From CAVVFX01 sp963777595 (lineage in GTDB: Bacteria > Acidobacteriota > Terriglobia > Bryobacterales > Bryobacteraceae): 64,000 bases of DNA. The notes under the pieces are model-generated. The model was given only the letters and a program-made list of their open reading frames with translations. It ran no database searches and had not been told where the DNA came from. Shown one piece after another: positions 56,089 to 64,000 of this stretch. Position numbers and translations under genes: made by a program. Each line of letters begins with the position of its first letter. The first letter of the stretch is position 1. The stretch is from positions 80,967 through 144,966 of the forward strand of contig CAVZRE010000072.1 of NCBI GenBank assembly GCA_963777595.1, in the 5' to 3' direction.

Positions 56089-56748
56089 ATGAAAAGAGTG
56101 AACATGCCAAACCAAATCAGTGGAGTGCCCCAATCCGTCCTCGTGCCGATGGTAGTCGAACAGACCTCGCGCGGCGAGCGAGCCTACGATATTTATTCCC
56201 GGCTGTTGAAGGAGAACATCATCTTCCTCGGCACACCAATCGATGACAGTGTCGCCAACCTGGTCATCGCCCAGCTTCTGTTCCTCGAAGCCGAAGATCC
56301 GGAACGCGACATCTCGATCTATGTCAACTCGCCCGGCGGTTCCATCACGGCAGGCCTCGCGATTCTCGATACCATGGCGTTCGTCCGCCCGGACATCATC
56401 ACCATCTGTGTGGGACAGGCGGCATCCATGGCCGCGGTGCTGCTCGCCATGGGAACCAAAGGCAAGCGCTTTAGTCTGCCGAACTCACGCATCATGATCC
56501 ACCAGCCCTCCATGCAAGGACTTGCTGGTCAGGCGGCTGACATCGATATCTATGCCAAAGAGATTCTGCGGATGCGCGAAACCCTCAACCAGCTCCTCGC
56601 CACCGCGACCGGGCAGAGCATCGAACGCGTCTCCCGCGACGTGGACCGCGACTACATCATGGGTCCCGAGCAGGGTGTCGAATACGGCATGATCGATCGG
56701 GTGATCAGCAGCCGCGATACGGCCCCTAGTCCCGTCGCCAAACCCTAG
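56089..56748 (+). CDS. clpP: ATP-dependent Clp protease proteolytic subunit
   Basis: 219 residues from ATG 56089 or 214 from 56104; the frame is open from 56047, but that part is not conserved-looking. The serine-protease triad is complete: Ser in GQAASMAAVLLA, His in MIHQPSMQG and Asp in DVDRDYIMG. It forms the tetradecameric Clp core working with ClpX/ClpA ATPases, neither of which is adjacent. No trigger factor gene precedes it. Confidence 0.96.
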   Translation: MKRVNMPNQISGVPQSVLVPMVVEQTSRGERAYDIYSRLLKENIIFLGTPIDDSVANLVIAQLLFLEAEDPERDISIYVNSPGGSITAGLAILDTMAFVRPDIITICVGQAASMAAVLLAMGTKGKRFSLPNSRIMIHQPSMQGLAGQAADIDIYAKEILRMRETLNQLLATATGQSIERVSRDVDRDYIMGPEQGVEYGMIDRVISSRDTAPSPVAKP

Positions 56749-56756
56749 AAACCCAT

Positions 56757-56820
56757 GGCAGAAGTCTCTCCAACACCCAGGAGCAGTGGAGCAGGCCTTT
56801 GGCCTGCGTTGACTTCTGCC
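56757..56820. terminator. Long nested hairpin downstream of clpP
   Basis: A perfect 10-bp outer stem GGCAGAAGTC (56757-56766) / GACTTCTGCC (56811-56820) encloses an inner perfect 7-bp stem GCAGGCC/GGCCTGC (56791-56797 with 56801-56807). It fills most of the clpP-SDR gap. There is no T-run, so it may be a processing or stability element rather than an intrinsic terminator. Confidence 0.6.
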
Positions 56821-56857
56821 GGGCTGCCAGAAACCACCAGCCTCAAAACACACAGCG

Positions 56858-57622
56858 ATGCGGCTCGAAAATAAAGTAGCCATCATCACCGGCATCGGCG
56901 CCGGAATCGGTCAGGCCACGGCGATTCGCTTTGCAGAAGAGGGCGCGCGTCTGGTCCTGGCCGATCTCGACGAGCCTGCCGCCCTCCTTACCCAACGGAT
57001 GGTAGAGGACATCGGAGGCAAAGCAGTCGCGATCCGCGCCGATATTTCCAGGGAGGCCGATGCACAGCGTATTTCTGAAACTGCCATTGCGGCTTTCGGA
57101 ACCATCGATATCCTGGTCAACAATGCCGCCGAATTTACGGCCAAGAGCGTCGAGGATGCGACTCTTGAAGACTGGCGCCGGGTTTACGGTGTGAATGTCT
57201 TCGGCACCGCCATGGTGTCGAAGTACGTCATCCCGCACATGAAAGCGAACAAACGCGGCTCCATCGTCAATGTCGGCTCGGTAAGCGGCGTTCTGGCTCA
57301 GAAGGACTTCGCCACCTACAGTTCCACCAAGGGCGCCATCATCACGATGTCCAAATGCATGGCCCTCGATCTCGCGCCGTGGAATATCAGGGTGAATACG
57401 GTGTGTCCCGGCACCATCGTAACCAGCGCTTCCGAGCGCGAATGGAAGCGCGTCGGCCTGACGAAGGAACAATGGTGCGCCAAGGAAGCTCCCAGGCACA
57501 TCCTCAACCGGACCGGCGAAGCTCGTGAAGCCGCCAACGTCATCCTGTTTATCGCTTCGGATGAATCCAGTTTCATGACCGCCACCGAACTCATGGTCGA
57601 GGGCGGCTCGTCGTCGTTCTAG
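56858..57622 (+). CDS. Short-chain dehydrogenase/reductase
   Basis: 254 residues, classical SDR. The dinucleotide loop is TGIGAGIG at 11-18, with LADLDE after beta-2 (Asp there favours NAD). LVNNAAEFT, the catalytic Ser in NVGSVSG and YSSTKGAI (YxxxK) follow. Its substrate is not evident. The sulfatase gene lies 132 bases downstream beyond a repeat. Confidence 0.9.
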   Translation: MRLENKVAIITGIGAGIGQATAIRFAEEGARLVLADLDEPAALLTQRMVEDIGGKAVAIRADISREADAQRISETAIAAFGTIDILVNNAAEFTAKSVEDATLEDWRRVYGVNVFGTAMVSKYVIPHMKANKRGSIVNVGSVSGVLAQKDFATYSSTKGAIITMSKCMALDLAPWNIRVNTVCPGTIVTSASEREWKRVGLTKEQWCAKEAPRHILNRTGEAREAANVILFIASDESSFMTATELMVEGGSSSF

Positions 57623-57627
57623 TGAAG

Positions 57628-57736
57628 CCGTTGTCCGTTATCCGTCTTCCGTAAGCGCCGGCGCAAGCTGGCGTTTGAATGTGGTTTACGGAAAACGGAT
57701 AACGGACAACGGGTAACGGAAAACGGACAACGCTTA
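57628..57736. repeat. 27-bp inverted repeat plus a degenerate third copy
   Basis: The left arm 57628-57654 and right arm 57686-57712 are reverse complements with one mismatch, around a 31-base loop that itself contains GCGCCGGCGC. A degenerate copy of the right arm follows (57712-57736). The arms are built from CCGTTATCCGT/ACGGATAACGG units. Such a strong dyad between two same-strand genes looks like a dispersed palindromic element or a decoy for a terminator. Confidence 0.8.
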
Positions 57737-57754
57737 CCTGCTACCCTGACTCCC

Positions 57755-59290
57755 ATGGCAATCCTTTCACGTCGCACGTTTAACGCCGGAGTCGCCGCGA
57801 CCGCAGCCGTGTCCCTTGCCGGCCAGACCCGGCGTCAGCCCAATATTCTTTTTATCTGTTCCGATCAGCACAGCGGCACGGTCATGGGGTGCAACGGACA
57901 TCCGGTCGTCAGGACGCCGCAGATGGACCGCCTGGCGCGCATGGGCGTTCTGTTCCGCAACGCGTACACAGGCAGCCCCGTCTGCGCACCGGGCCGTGCG
58001 GGCATGATGTCAGGACGCTATCCCTCCGACGTCAACTCCTTCTGCAACAGTACCCCCATGGGCCAGGTTCCCAGCTGGGGAAACTATCTTCGCGATGCCG
58101 GCTACTCCTGCCGTGCATTCGGCAAGATGGATCTGACTACCGGAGTCGATTATGGCTTTCAGGAGTCCGGCTCCCGCGGTGGACATTCTGAGCGTCCCGA
58201 TATCACTTCCCTGTTCCGGTCTCCCGTTTGTTTCCGGCCAGGCGAGCGCGAAAATGTCAACGGCGAGTTCCTCGATCGTGAGCATCATGACGTCGCGGTG
58301 ACCCGGCAAGCCTTAAATCAGCTGGAGCAGCCTCGCACTGCAAAGCCCTGGACACTGTACGTCGGCTTGACACAGCCGCATCCCAAGTTCGTCGCGCTTC
58401 CCAAGTATCGCGCCGTTTATCCCCCGGAAAAGATGCCGCTGCCAGTCATTCCGGAAGGTTACCTCGAGTCGCGCCATACCTTTTTCCAGATCGTCGCGAA
58501 CTTCAAGAACATCCAATCGCCGATTCCGAAAGAACGGGTGCAGCGGGCCCGTGCGGCATACTACGGCATGGTGTCGGAGTTGGACGAGCACATCGGCATG
58601 CTGCTCGATCAACTGGAGCGCACCGGACAGTTGGAGAATACGTTGATCGTATACACTGCCGACCACGGCGAGATGCTCGGCGAACACGGCCTGTGGCTCA
58701 AGAATGTACTGCTCGAAAATGCCGCGCGCGTTCCGTTGATCCTCGCCGGCGCCGGGCTCCCCAAGGGCAAGACAATCGACACGCCCGTGTCTCACGTGGA
58801 TATGGTCGCGACCCTGCTGGAAATTGCCGGTGCGCAACAGTCGCCCAACGCCCGAGGGACATCTCTCGTAGGTCTGGCAAACGGCAACCCCGGCTCTCAT
58901 CCCGGATTCACTTACAGCGAATCGCACTCCGAGAGCAACTGTACCGGCTCCTTCATGTTGCGCAAAGGCGATTGGAAGTACCTCTACTTTTCAGGCGATG
59001 TGCCGCTTCTGTTCAACCTGAAGACCGATCCTGGAGAATTGCGGAACCTCGCCGGTAAGCCCGAGACATCAGCCATTCAGAAGGACTTGCACCAGCTACT
59101 GACGTCGCTGGTCGACCCGGATGCGGTAACGCGCCGCGCCTTTGATGCCCAGGGCCGGGTCTTGACGAACATGGTCAGGAGCATGAAGCGAGAAGCGTTC
59201 TATAACGAGATCAGCGGTCGCCTTGGACCAGCCCAAGCGTGGGTGCTGACGGATCGCCACTACCCGCACCAGCCCGAACAGCGAGCCTGA
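57755..59290 (+). CDS. Tat-exported sulfatase
   Basis: 511 residues. N-terminus LSRRTFNAGVAATAAVSLAGQ is a Tat signal with RRTF. Then PNILFICSDQHSG, the start of a type I sulfatase, and the formylglycine site in SPVCAPGRAGMMSGRYP, where Cys is the residue to be converted. Metal-binding YTADHGEMLGEHGLWLK is present. It hydrolyses sulfate esters after maturation by a formylglycine-generating enzyme, not encoded nearby. Substrate unknown. Confidence 0.92.
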   Translation: MAILSRRTFNAGVAATAAVSLAGQTRRQPNILFICSDQHSGTVMGCNGHPVVRTPQMDRLARMGVLFRNAYTGSPVCAPGRAGMMSGRYPSDVNSFCNSTPMGQVPSWGNYLRDAGYSCRAFGKMDLTTGVDYGFQESGSRGGHSERPDITSLFRSPVCFRPGERENVNGEFLDREHHDVAVTRQALNQLEQPRTAKPWTLYVGLTQPHPKFVALPKYRAVYPPEKMPLPVIPEGYLESRHTFFQIVANFKNIQSPIPKERVQRARAAYYGMVSELDEHIGMLLDQLERTGQLENTLIVYTADHGEMLGEHGLWLKNVLLENAARVPLILAGAGLPKGKTIDTPVSHVDMVATLLEIAGAQQSPNARGTSLVGLANGNPGSHPGFTYSESHSESNCTGSFMLRKGDWKYLYFSGDVPLLFNLKTDPGELRNLAGKPETSAIQKDLHQLLTSLVDPDAVTRRAFDAQGRVLTNMVRSMKREAFYNEISGRLGPAQAWVLTDRHYPHQPEQRA

Positions 59291-59490
59291 AGCTAGTCTG
59301 TCCGCCCTGTCTGTCGTCTTTCGACTTGCTGTGCTCGACCGCCCGAGTCCGCGTCTTCCAATCACCGCTTTCCATTGCATACTTGCGCTGTCATCATTTT
59401 GTAGCTATTCTGTCTTCAGGTTGTGACAATTGAACCACGCGCAGAGTTTGCCGCCGCGCAAACTTCAATCATTCGGCCGGGAGGACTCAA
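59291..59490. other. Non-coding gap before a secreted hypothetical
   Basis: 200 bases with no gene. The end holds GGGAGGA seven bases or so before the ATG at 59491, a strong ribosome-binding site. No clear terminator for the sulfatase gene. Confidence 0.45.
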
Positions 59491-60201
59491 ATGTCGAACC
59501 TGAAACGAACTCTTTTTGCAACCGCCATCACTACTAGTTGCGGGATTCTGGCCTTCGCAAACCAGGCCACCACCAGAGCGCACACCGTGAACTCCGCTTT
59601 GGCGACAATCAAGCTACGAAATCCCTTCACGCATGAGGCGAATCTTCCCGATGGGACAAATTTGTCCTCCGTTCGATTTGAGCGGGTAAGGCTCGTCAGG
59701 CTCGCCACGCAGGTCCGTTCGGCCCCCGCGGGCAGTTCCTGTGAAGAAGCCTCGAACCGCGACCCCGGCGGTTCCATATTATGCATGGATAAGGGTTTTC
59801 AATCCCTGGTGTCCGCCTATGAGGTGACTTATTCCTACCGTGGACAACCCCTCGCTTCGGATGAGTATGGAGGCACCTATCTCACCTTCAGCGTGTATCT
59901 TCATCCGGAGGAGGTGGATCCGGACTTAAGCAAGAGACTGTCTGAACATGATCTCAGTAAAGCCGCAGCCGCCCGTTTCTTTCAGTTGAGCACCCACAGA
60001 GTTTCGGCTCAACAGATTGTGGTTGACGAAGCAGCCTCCGCATATTGCCGCGGCAATTACGTCGACGGTTCCTGGGTCCGGACGGACTCCCGGTGCGCGG
60101 ATAAAGTAGCTACCAGGACGATCACTGCTCCCGCGGAATATATCACTGTCAGGGTCGATCCTGCCAAGGCCGGCGGGTTAGCCTCAAACCCTCAGAGGTA
60201 A
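59491..60201 (+). CDS. Secreted hypothetical protein with paired cysteines
   Basis: 236 residues with a signal peptide (LKRTLFATAITTSCGILAFANQA). The mature part has Cys in SSCEEAS and SILCMDKG and again in AYCRGNY and DSRCADK, likely forming two disulfides. No known domain is recognised. Preceded by a strong ribosome-binding site and alone between two non-coding gaps, so probably monocistronic. Confidence 0.75.
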   Translation: MSNLKRTLFATAITTSCGILAFANQATTRAHTVNSALATIKLRNPFTHEANLPDGTNLSSVRFERVRLVRLATQVRSAPAGSSCEEASNRDPGGSILCMDKGFQSLVSAYEVTYSYRGQPLASDEYGGTYLTFSVYLHPEEVDPDLSKRLSEHDLSKAAAARFFQLSTHRVSAQQIVVDEAASAYCRGNYVDGSWVRTDSRCADKVATRTITAPAEYITVRVDPAKAGGLASNPQR

Positions 60202-60334
60202 CCCTCACCCGAAATCGATCTGCACACCGTCGCCAGTGCCGGGAGGCGCGTCTTACTGGCAGCGCCGCCGGCACCGGTCGAGCTCGAGCGCCCCCCTGAT
60301 GAGAAGCGAGGGCGTTCGTTTGGCGGGATGGCGG

Positions 60335-61465
60335 CTACCCTAATTTCTCGGGGATCTCCTCCATCGGACCCATCCACTTCAATTCGCGCTCGATATCACG
60401 ATGCAGCCGGTATTCTTTGCGTACCTCCGCAATCTTAACGCCGCGGATCTCGATCTTCGACAGATCGTACTGTCCCAACCCGGCTTCGGAGCAATAGCGC
60501 AGGTAGCCGACCCATTCCGGTTTCACGCCCATGCATTCAATCCCGACGCGATCGGCCGCAATATAATCCGTCGACGCGATGGCTACTCGTGACGTCACCG
60601 GCGTGCCCGACGCCGGCCCGTTGCCCTCCATTCCTTCATAGCCGTCAATCACCGTCGCGCCCCAGAACGGAGCCATTTTCTGGGCAGTCAGCATGATATC
60701 GAAATGCGTTTGCCGGACGCCGCCGTGATATTTGCGCTTGTCGTTCCAGCGAGGCGTCTCCTTCGCCGCGTTGTGTAGTGGCGCGCCCAGCGCCATATTC
60801 TTTACCGACAACGTCGCCACCACCACATTGTGCGCTTTCAGCATCGCGGAGCAGATGATGTAAGCATCTGGATCGAGCAACCGCGCAGCCAGCCGCACTG
60901 GCGTCGGATGTAAGTCCGCATCGAGAATCGGGCAAAGGACATACTTCGCCTCTTCGTTGAGATCGACCAGTTGCACTTTGCGCGAGCGAAACTCGCTCAC
61001 CACCGTCTGGTATTTGAAATTGTCGAAACCTTCCGGGCTGTGCCCGGCCGACGATTCCGCTATATACACCGGACCCTTGAAGCGCGGCGCGAGGTAATCC
61101 ATAATCCCCAATAGCGCATCGGCATGGGTCGCCGCCAGCGGATTCACCGTCGACACCAGATTGGGCTTGATCACCACGTACTTCTTGGTCTTCAATACCG
61201 GCCGGATCTGCTCGTCGATCGCGATCAGCGACTCGGTGACATTCTTGCGGCGCATCTCGCCGCTGACCAGCGAAACCGTGGACCGTCGCGGAAATGCGGC
61301 CGCCGGTTCGCTAATTGCGGATGGATTATTTGTTTGAGTCTGGGCTAGGGAGCGTAGCCGGGTGGCAACGACGCCGGCGCTCACTGACATACCCAACAGA
61401 GTCCGTCGTGAAAGAAATTGCGACGACAAGGTGCCTCCGGGGATAAACTTAAATTTCGTATTCAT
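60335..61465 (-). CDS. DUF362 domain protein, Tat-type signal
   Basis: 376 residues. The twin-arginine leader SRRTLLGMSVSAGVVATRL lies about 20 residues in. DUF362 landmarks: VVIKPNLVSTVNPLAATHAD, IAESSAGHSPEGF, ICSAMLKAHNVVVATLSVKNMALG and AADRVGIECMGV. DUF362 proteins are often linked to ferredoxin-type redox proteins; here the divergent neighbour is a ferredoxin-like aldo/keto reductase with its own Tat signal, so the two may share a periplasmic redox task (inference). Confidence 0.87.
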   Translation of the reverse strand: MNTKFKFIPGGTLSSQFLSRRTLLGMSVSAGVVATRLRSLAQTQTNNPSAISEPAAAFPRRSTVSLVSGEMRRKNVTESLIAIDEQIRPVLKTKKYVVIKPNLVSTVNPLAATHADALLGIMDYLAPRFKGPVYIAESSAGHSPEGFDNFKYQTVVSEFRSRKVQLVDLNEEAKYVLCPILDADLHPTPVRLAARLLDPDAYIICSAMLKAHNVVVATLSVKNMALGAPLHNAAKETPRWNDKRKYHGGVRQTHFDIMLTAQKMAPFWGATVIDGYEGMEGNGPASGTPVTSRVAIASTDYIAADRVGIECMGVKPEWVGYLRYCSEAGLGQYDLSKIEIRGVKIAEVRKEYRLHRDIERELKWMGPMEEIPEKLG

Positions 61466-61489
61466 TATATACGCGTACAGGAGTTCAAG

Positions 61490-62670
61490 ATGAGCAACTC
61501 TGCTTCACGCCGATCTTTTCTGGCCGCCGCCGGGCTTGCGTTGCCTGCCGCCGGATTGGCCCGACCCGCCGATGATACTCGGCCCGCGAAAAAACCCAAC
61601 ACAATTCTTCCCCGCGACGTCGCTCCGAAATTCACTTATCGGACCATCGGCAAGACTGGCTTGAAACCCACCGCAGTCGGCTTCGGCTGCATGGTGACTT
61701 CCGACCAGACCGTGGTCGAGCGCGCCGCGGACATTGGCATCACTTACTTCGACACCGCCCGCGGCTATCAGGGCGGCAATAACGAACGCATGGTCGGCGC
61801 CGCGCTCAAGGCGAAGCGGAATTCGCTCATTCTCTCCAGCAAGACCCATGCGTCGACTAAGGAGCAGGCGCTCGAAGGATATCGACACCAGCCTGAAAGA
61901 ACTCGGCACCGATCACCTGGACATCTGGTATCTTCACGCCAAAACCAAGGCGGACCAGATCACCGATGAACTCATGGAAGCGCAGAATATCGCTAAACAA
62001 CAGGGAAAGATTCGTTTCGCGGGCGTCAGCACCCACGGCGGACACGCTGAAGTCTTCCCCGCCGCCATCTCTAAGAAGCACTTCGACGTGATTCTTACCT
62101 CTTATAACTTCACGATGGACCCCTCCATGGAAGGGACTCATCCAGTCCGCCAAAGATGCCGGCATCGGCGTCGTGGCGATGAAAGTCATGGCCGGCGGTC
62201 TTCGCCAGATGCGTGAGGGCAACCAGCGGTTCAACACGTTTCATCGCGACGGTTCGCTGCTTGCGATGCTGAAGTGGGTCCTCCGGAATAAGAACGTCGA
62301 TACCACCATTCCCAGCATCACCGACTTCGACCAGCTCGATCAGAATTTGCGCGCCATGAGCGAACCCTTTACGTCCTTCGACGAAAAGCTACTGGTTTCG
62401 CGGCTCGAATATCTCGCTCCGCTCTACTGCCGCATGTGTGGGAGTTGCGACGGCGTCTGCGCCAAAGGGCTGCCCGTAGCGGACCTGATTCGCTACGTCT
62501 CCTACGCCGAAGGCTATGGCGAATTCGCGATGGCGCGCGAGCAGTATCTCGAAATGCCACAGCATTTACAGGGAGTCCGCTGCGCCGACTGCGGCAAGTG
62601 CACCGTCGAATGTCCCCACGGAGTTCATGTATCTGCCCGCGTCGCTCGGGCGCAGGAGTTGTTCGCTTGA
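61490..62670 (+). CDS. Tat-exported aldo/keto reductase with C-terminal [4Fe-4S] region, two frameshifts
   Basis: 393 codons after removing one G at 61877-61878 and one at 62133-62135; the length then divides exactly. ATG at 61490 has AGGAG upstream and starts a Tat signal (SRRSFLAAAGLALPAAGLA). AKR core: TGLKPTAVGFGC, GITYFDTARGYQGG (Asp), SSKTHAS (Lys), DIWYLHAKT (His). The tail carries CRMCGSCDGVCAKG and CADCGKCTVECPHG, ferredoxin-like cysteine sets. It is an exported oxidoreductase with an electron-transfer tail. The downstream gene starts in its stop codon (TTGA). Confidence 0.88.
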
Positions 62671-63512
62671 AACTCGCTCCGATCGCCGTCGCGGCTTGCC
62701 TGGCTGCGACGGCGCTCCGGGCCGCTGATCCGCCTTCGCCACGTTGCGATGTCCTTCCTGGCTGGACCCAGGCCGGACCCGCTCGTCTCTATGCCTCCGA
62801 TAACCTCTACGATTACATGGACGGCAACTCGGAAGGTTATCTCGTCTACGGGTTCAAACTCATGCACGGCGTTACCTGTAAGTCAGGCGAGGTCTCTTTC
62901 GTCGTCGACATCTCCGAAATGAATGACGCCGAAGCCGCATGGGGCCTGTACGCTTCCAATCGCGACCCCAGGCTACCTGTAGAAGCGTTAGGGCTGTCCG
63001 GACAAATTGTTCCGCAGCGCGGCATCTTCGTGAAAGGGACCAGCTTCGTTGAAATCTCGGCCAGTCCCACGTCGATCGATCACACTCCCGCAATCCGAAA
63101 CTTTCTGACAGCGCTCGAAAAGTGCATCGCAGGAGCCGTCGACGCGCCCGCTCCCGTTACCTGGTTTCCCAAAGAAGGACTCGATGAAGCCTCCATCCGG
63201 CTCATTCCGCAAAGCCTCTTAGGGTTAAGTCTCCTGAAGAAGGGCTATCTCGCCAAATACGATTACGGTCGGGCGTTTATCGTCCGTCAGCCCACACCGG
63301 AAGCCGCAATTCTGGTAATGCAGAAATTGCGAGATCGCTTCGGAAACACAACGCCGGCAACGACTGCCGATGAATCCTTCCAGGCCAACGACCGTTATCT
63401 CGGCCGTCTGGTCATCTTTCGCAAGGGACCCTATCTCGCCGGCTTCGTAAATCTGACCGCTGGTGCACCAGTCGCAAAGTCGGCCCAAACCTTAGCCGCC
63501 GCCATCCCATAG
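62667..63512 (+). CDS. Secreted protein, DUF6599-like
   Basis: 281 residues from a TTG at 62667 that overlaps the aldo/keto reductase stop by four bases and has GGAG eight bases upstream; the signal peptide (KLAPIAVAACLAATALRAAD) supports this start. The mature start GWTQAGPARLYASDNLYDYMDGNSEGY fits the DUF6599 family, whose function is unknown. Probably co-expressed with the aldo/keto reductase and likewise exported. Confidence 0.83.
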   Translation: MKLAPIAVAACLAATALRAADPPSPRCDVLPGWTQAGPARLYASDNLYDYMDGNSEGYLVYGFKLMHGVTCKSGEVSFVVDISEMNDAEAAWGLYASNRDPRLPVEALGLSGQIVPQRGIFVKGTSFVEISASPTSIDHTPAIRNFLTALEKCIAGAVDAPAPVTWFPKEGLDEASIRLIPQSLLGLSLLKKGYLAKYDYGRAFIVRQPTPEAAILVMQKLRDRFGNTTPATTADESFQANDRYLGRLVIFRKGPYLAGFVNLTAGAPVAKSAQTLAAAIP

Positions 63513-63548
63513 CGTGCTCCCGGTCGCCATTCATGGGATACTCTTCTC

Positions 63549-64000
63549 ATGAAGACAGCATCCCTGTGTCTGCTGCTTCTTGCAACATTTGTCCAAGCGC
63601 AGCCCGTAGACCGCATCGCCCTCGTCGCGAAGTTAAACGCCGACCTCCTTCCCCTCAAATCCCTTGCCGGCGATGGGGAGCGTCTCCGCATCACACACCA
63701 TTTCGCCTCCGACCTGAATACCCTGTACCCATCGAAAGGCATCGCAACCCGCAGACTCGCCGTGGAGTTGACGCACGTCCTCGCAGGCAAAGCTTTGTCA
63801 GCCGCTACTCTAACGCCGCTAACAAGCTCCATCCTGGACGTCGCCGATAGCGCCTACGAATCCAGGTCAGATGCTTCCGACCCGGCAAAATCGCCGAAAT
63901 TCCGTCACGCGATCGAGCAAGCCTACAACGCCCTCGTAGCGGTTCAGGTCAGCGTACCGGAGGCCCAGTCGCTCATGCGCCTCTTCTATCAAGCTGCCGA
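63549..64000 (+). CDS. Secreted hypothetical protein, partial at the right edge
   Basis: 150 residues visible, continuing past the window end. ATG at 63549 and a signal peptide (KTASLCLLLLATFVQAQP). The mature part is mostly helical (RIALVAKLNADLLPLKSLAG, TRRLAVELTHVLAGKALS, RHAIEQAYNALVAVQVS). No family recognised. It follows the DUF6599-like gene by 36 bases. Confidence 0.7.
   Translation, partial: MKTASLCLLLLATFVQAQPVDRIALVAKLNADLLPLKSLAGDGERLRITHHFASDLNTLYPSKGIATRRLAVELTHVLAGKALSAATLTPLTSSILDVADSAYESRSDASDPAKSPKFRHAIEQAYNALVAVQVSVPEAQSLMRLFYQAA

Noticed and set aside
1..64000. tRNA, rRNA, riboswitch or prophage/insertion-sequence features
   Set aside because: I looked for cloverleaf-like GGTTCRA segments, transposase motifs, flanking inverted repeats and conserved riboswitch cores and saw nothing that I could support by eye.

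Overview
This is a GC-rich chromosomal window, gene-dense on both strands. It has the look of a soil Acidobacterium of the Bryobacterales/Solibacter type. That assignment is inferred from two DUF1501 + DUF1549/DUF1553 modules, an Oar-like TonB-dependent receptor with a carboxypeptidase-regulatory N-terminus, an RskA-type anti-sigma factor, and many Tat or Sec secreted hypothetical proteins. I saw no rRNA, tRNA, CRISPR array, insertion sequence or prophage.

Layout. (1) 1-9322, minus: one tightly packed run DUF1549/1553 > DUF1501 > ECF sigma > anti-sigma > MoxR AAA+ ATPase > uncharacterised protein > metallopeptidase-vWA protein (runs off the left edge). (2) 9409-10087, plus: a small secreted protein, then a hairpin and a 26-codon hydrophobic mini-ORF. 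(3) 10161-14523, minus: trpB2, lysA and a GAF-GAF-PP2C phosphatase. (4) 15076-21015: a 1979-residue NRPS with order A-T-A-C-T-TE. (5) 21103-28411: deoC, a His-rich NicO Ni/Co exporter, and an RND pump with its adaptor. (6) 28415-29100: a MazF/RHH toxin-antitoxin pair. (7) 29629-37882: a TPR/ATP-grasp protein, a TonB-dependent receptor, and a two-vWA membrane protein. (8) 38058-44364: phenylalanine/tyrosine catabolism (acyl-CoA synthetase, hmgA, hpd, aminotransferase, phhA). (9) 44436-49640: a second DUF1549/1553 + DUF1501 pair followed directly by a cobalt-type nitrile hydratase and its accessory protein. (10) 49718-64000: iron-type alcohol dehydrogenase, ABM monooxygenase, Fis-type regulator, cvpA, purC, an S41 protein lacking the catalytic lysine, a SirB1-like protein, an Rrf2 regulator, clpP, an SDR, a Tat sulfatase, DUF362, a ferredoxin-type aldo/keto reductase and secreted hypotheticals.

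A strong technical pattern runs through the window. At least ten genes are split by one-base indels. Wherever I could restore the frame the change is usually one extra base in a short homopolymer, and removing those bases makes gene lengths divide exactly by three (RND pump 5, double-vWA gene 3, second DUF1549 gene 2, aldo/keto reductase 2). I read most breaks as consensus errors rather than gene decay. They cluster at 23.7-28, 31-37, 40-41, 45-47 and 61-62 kb, and the 5.9-kb NRPS has none.

The most interesting items are the DUF1549/DUF1501-sigma-MoxR-vWA operon, the rearranged two-module NRPS, the S41 protein with Asp in place of its general base, the hydrophobic mini-ORF behind a hairpin, and the nitrile hydratase attached to a DUF1501 module.
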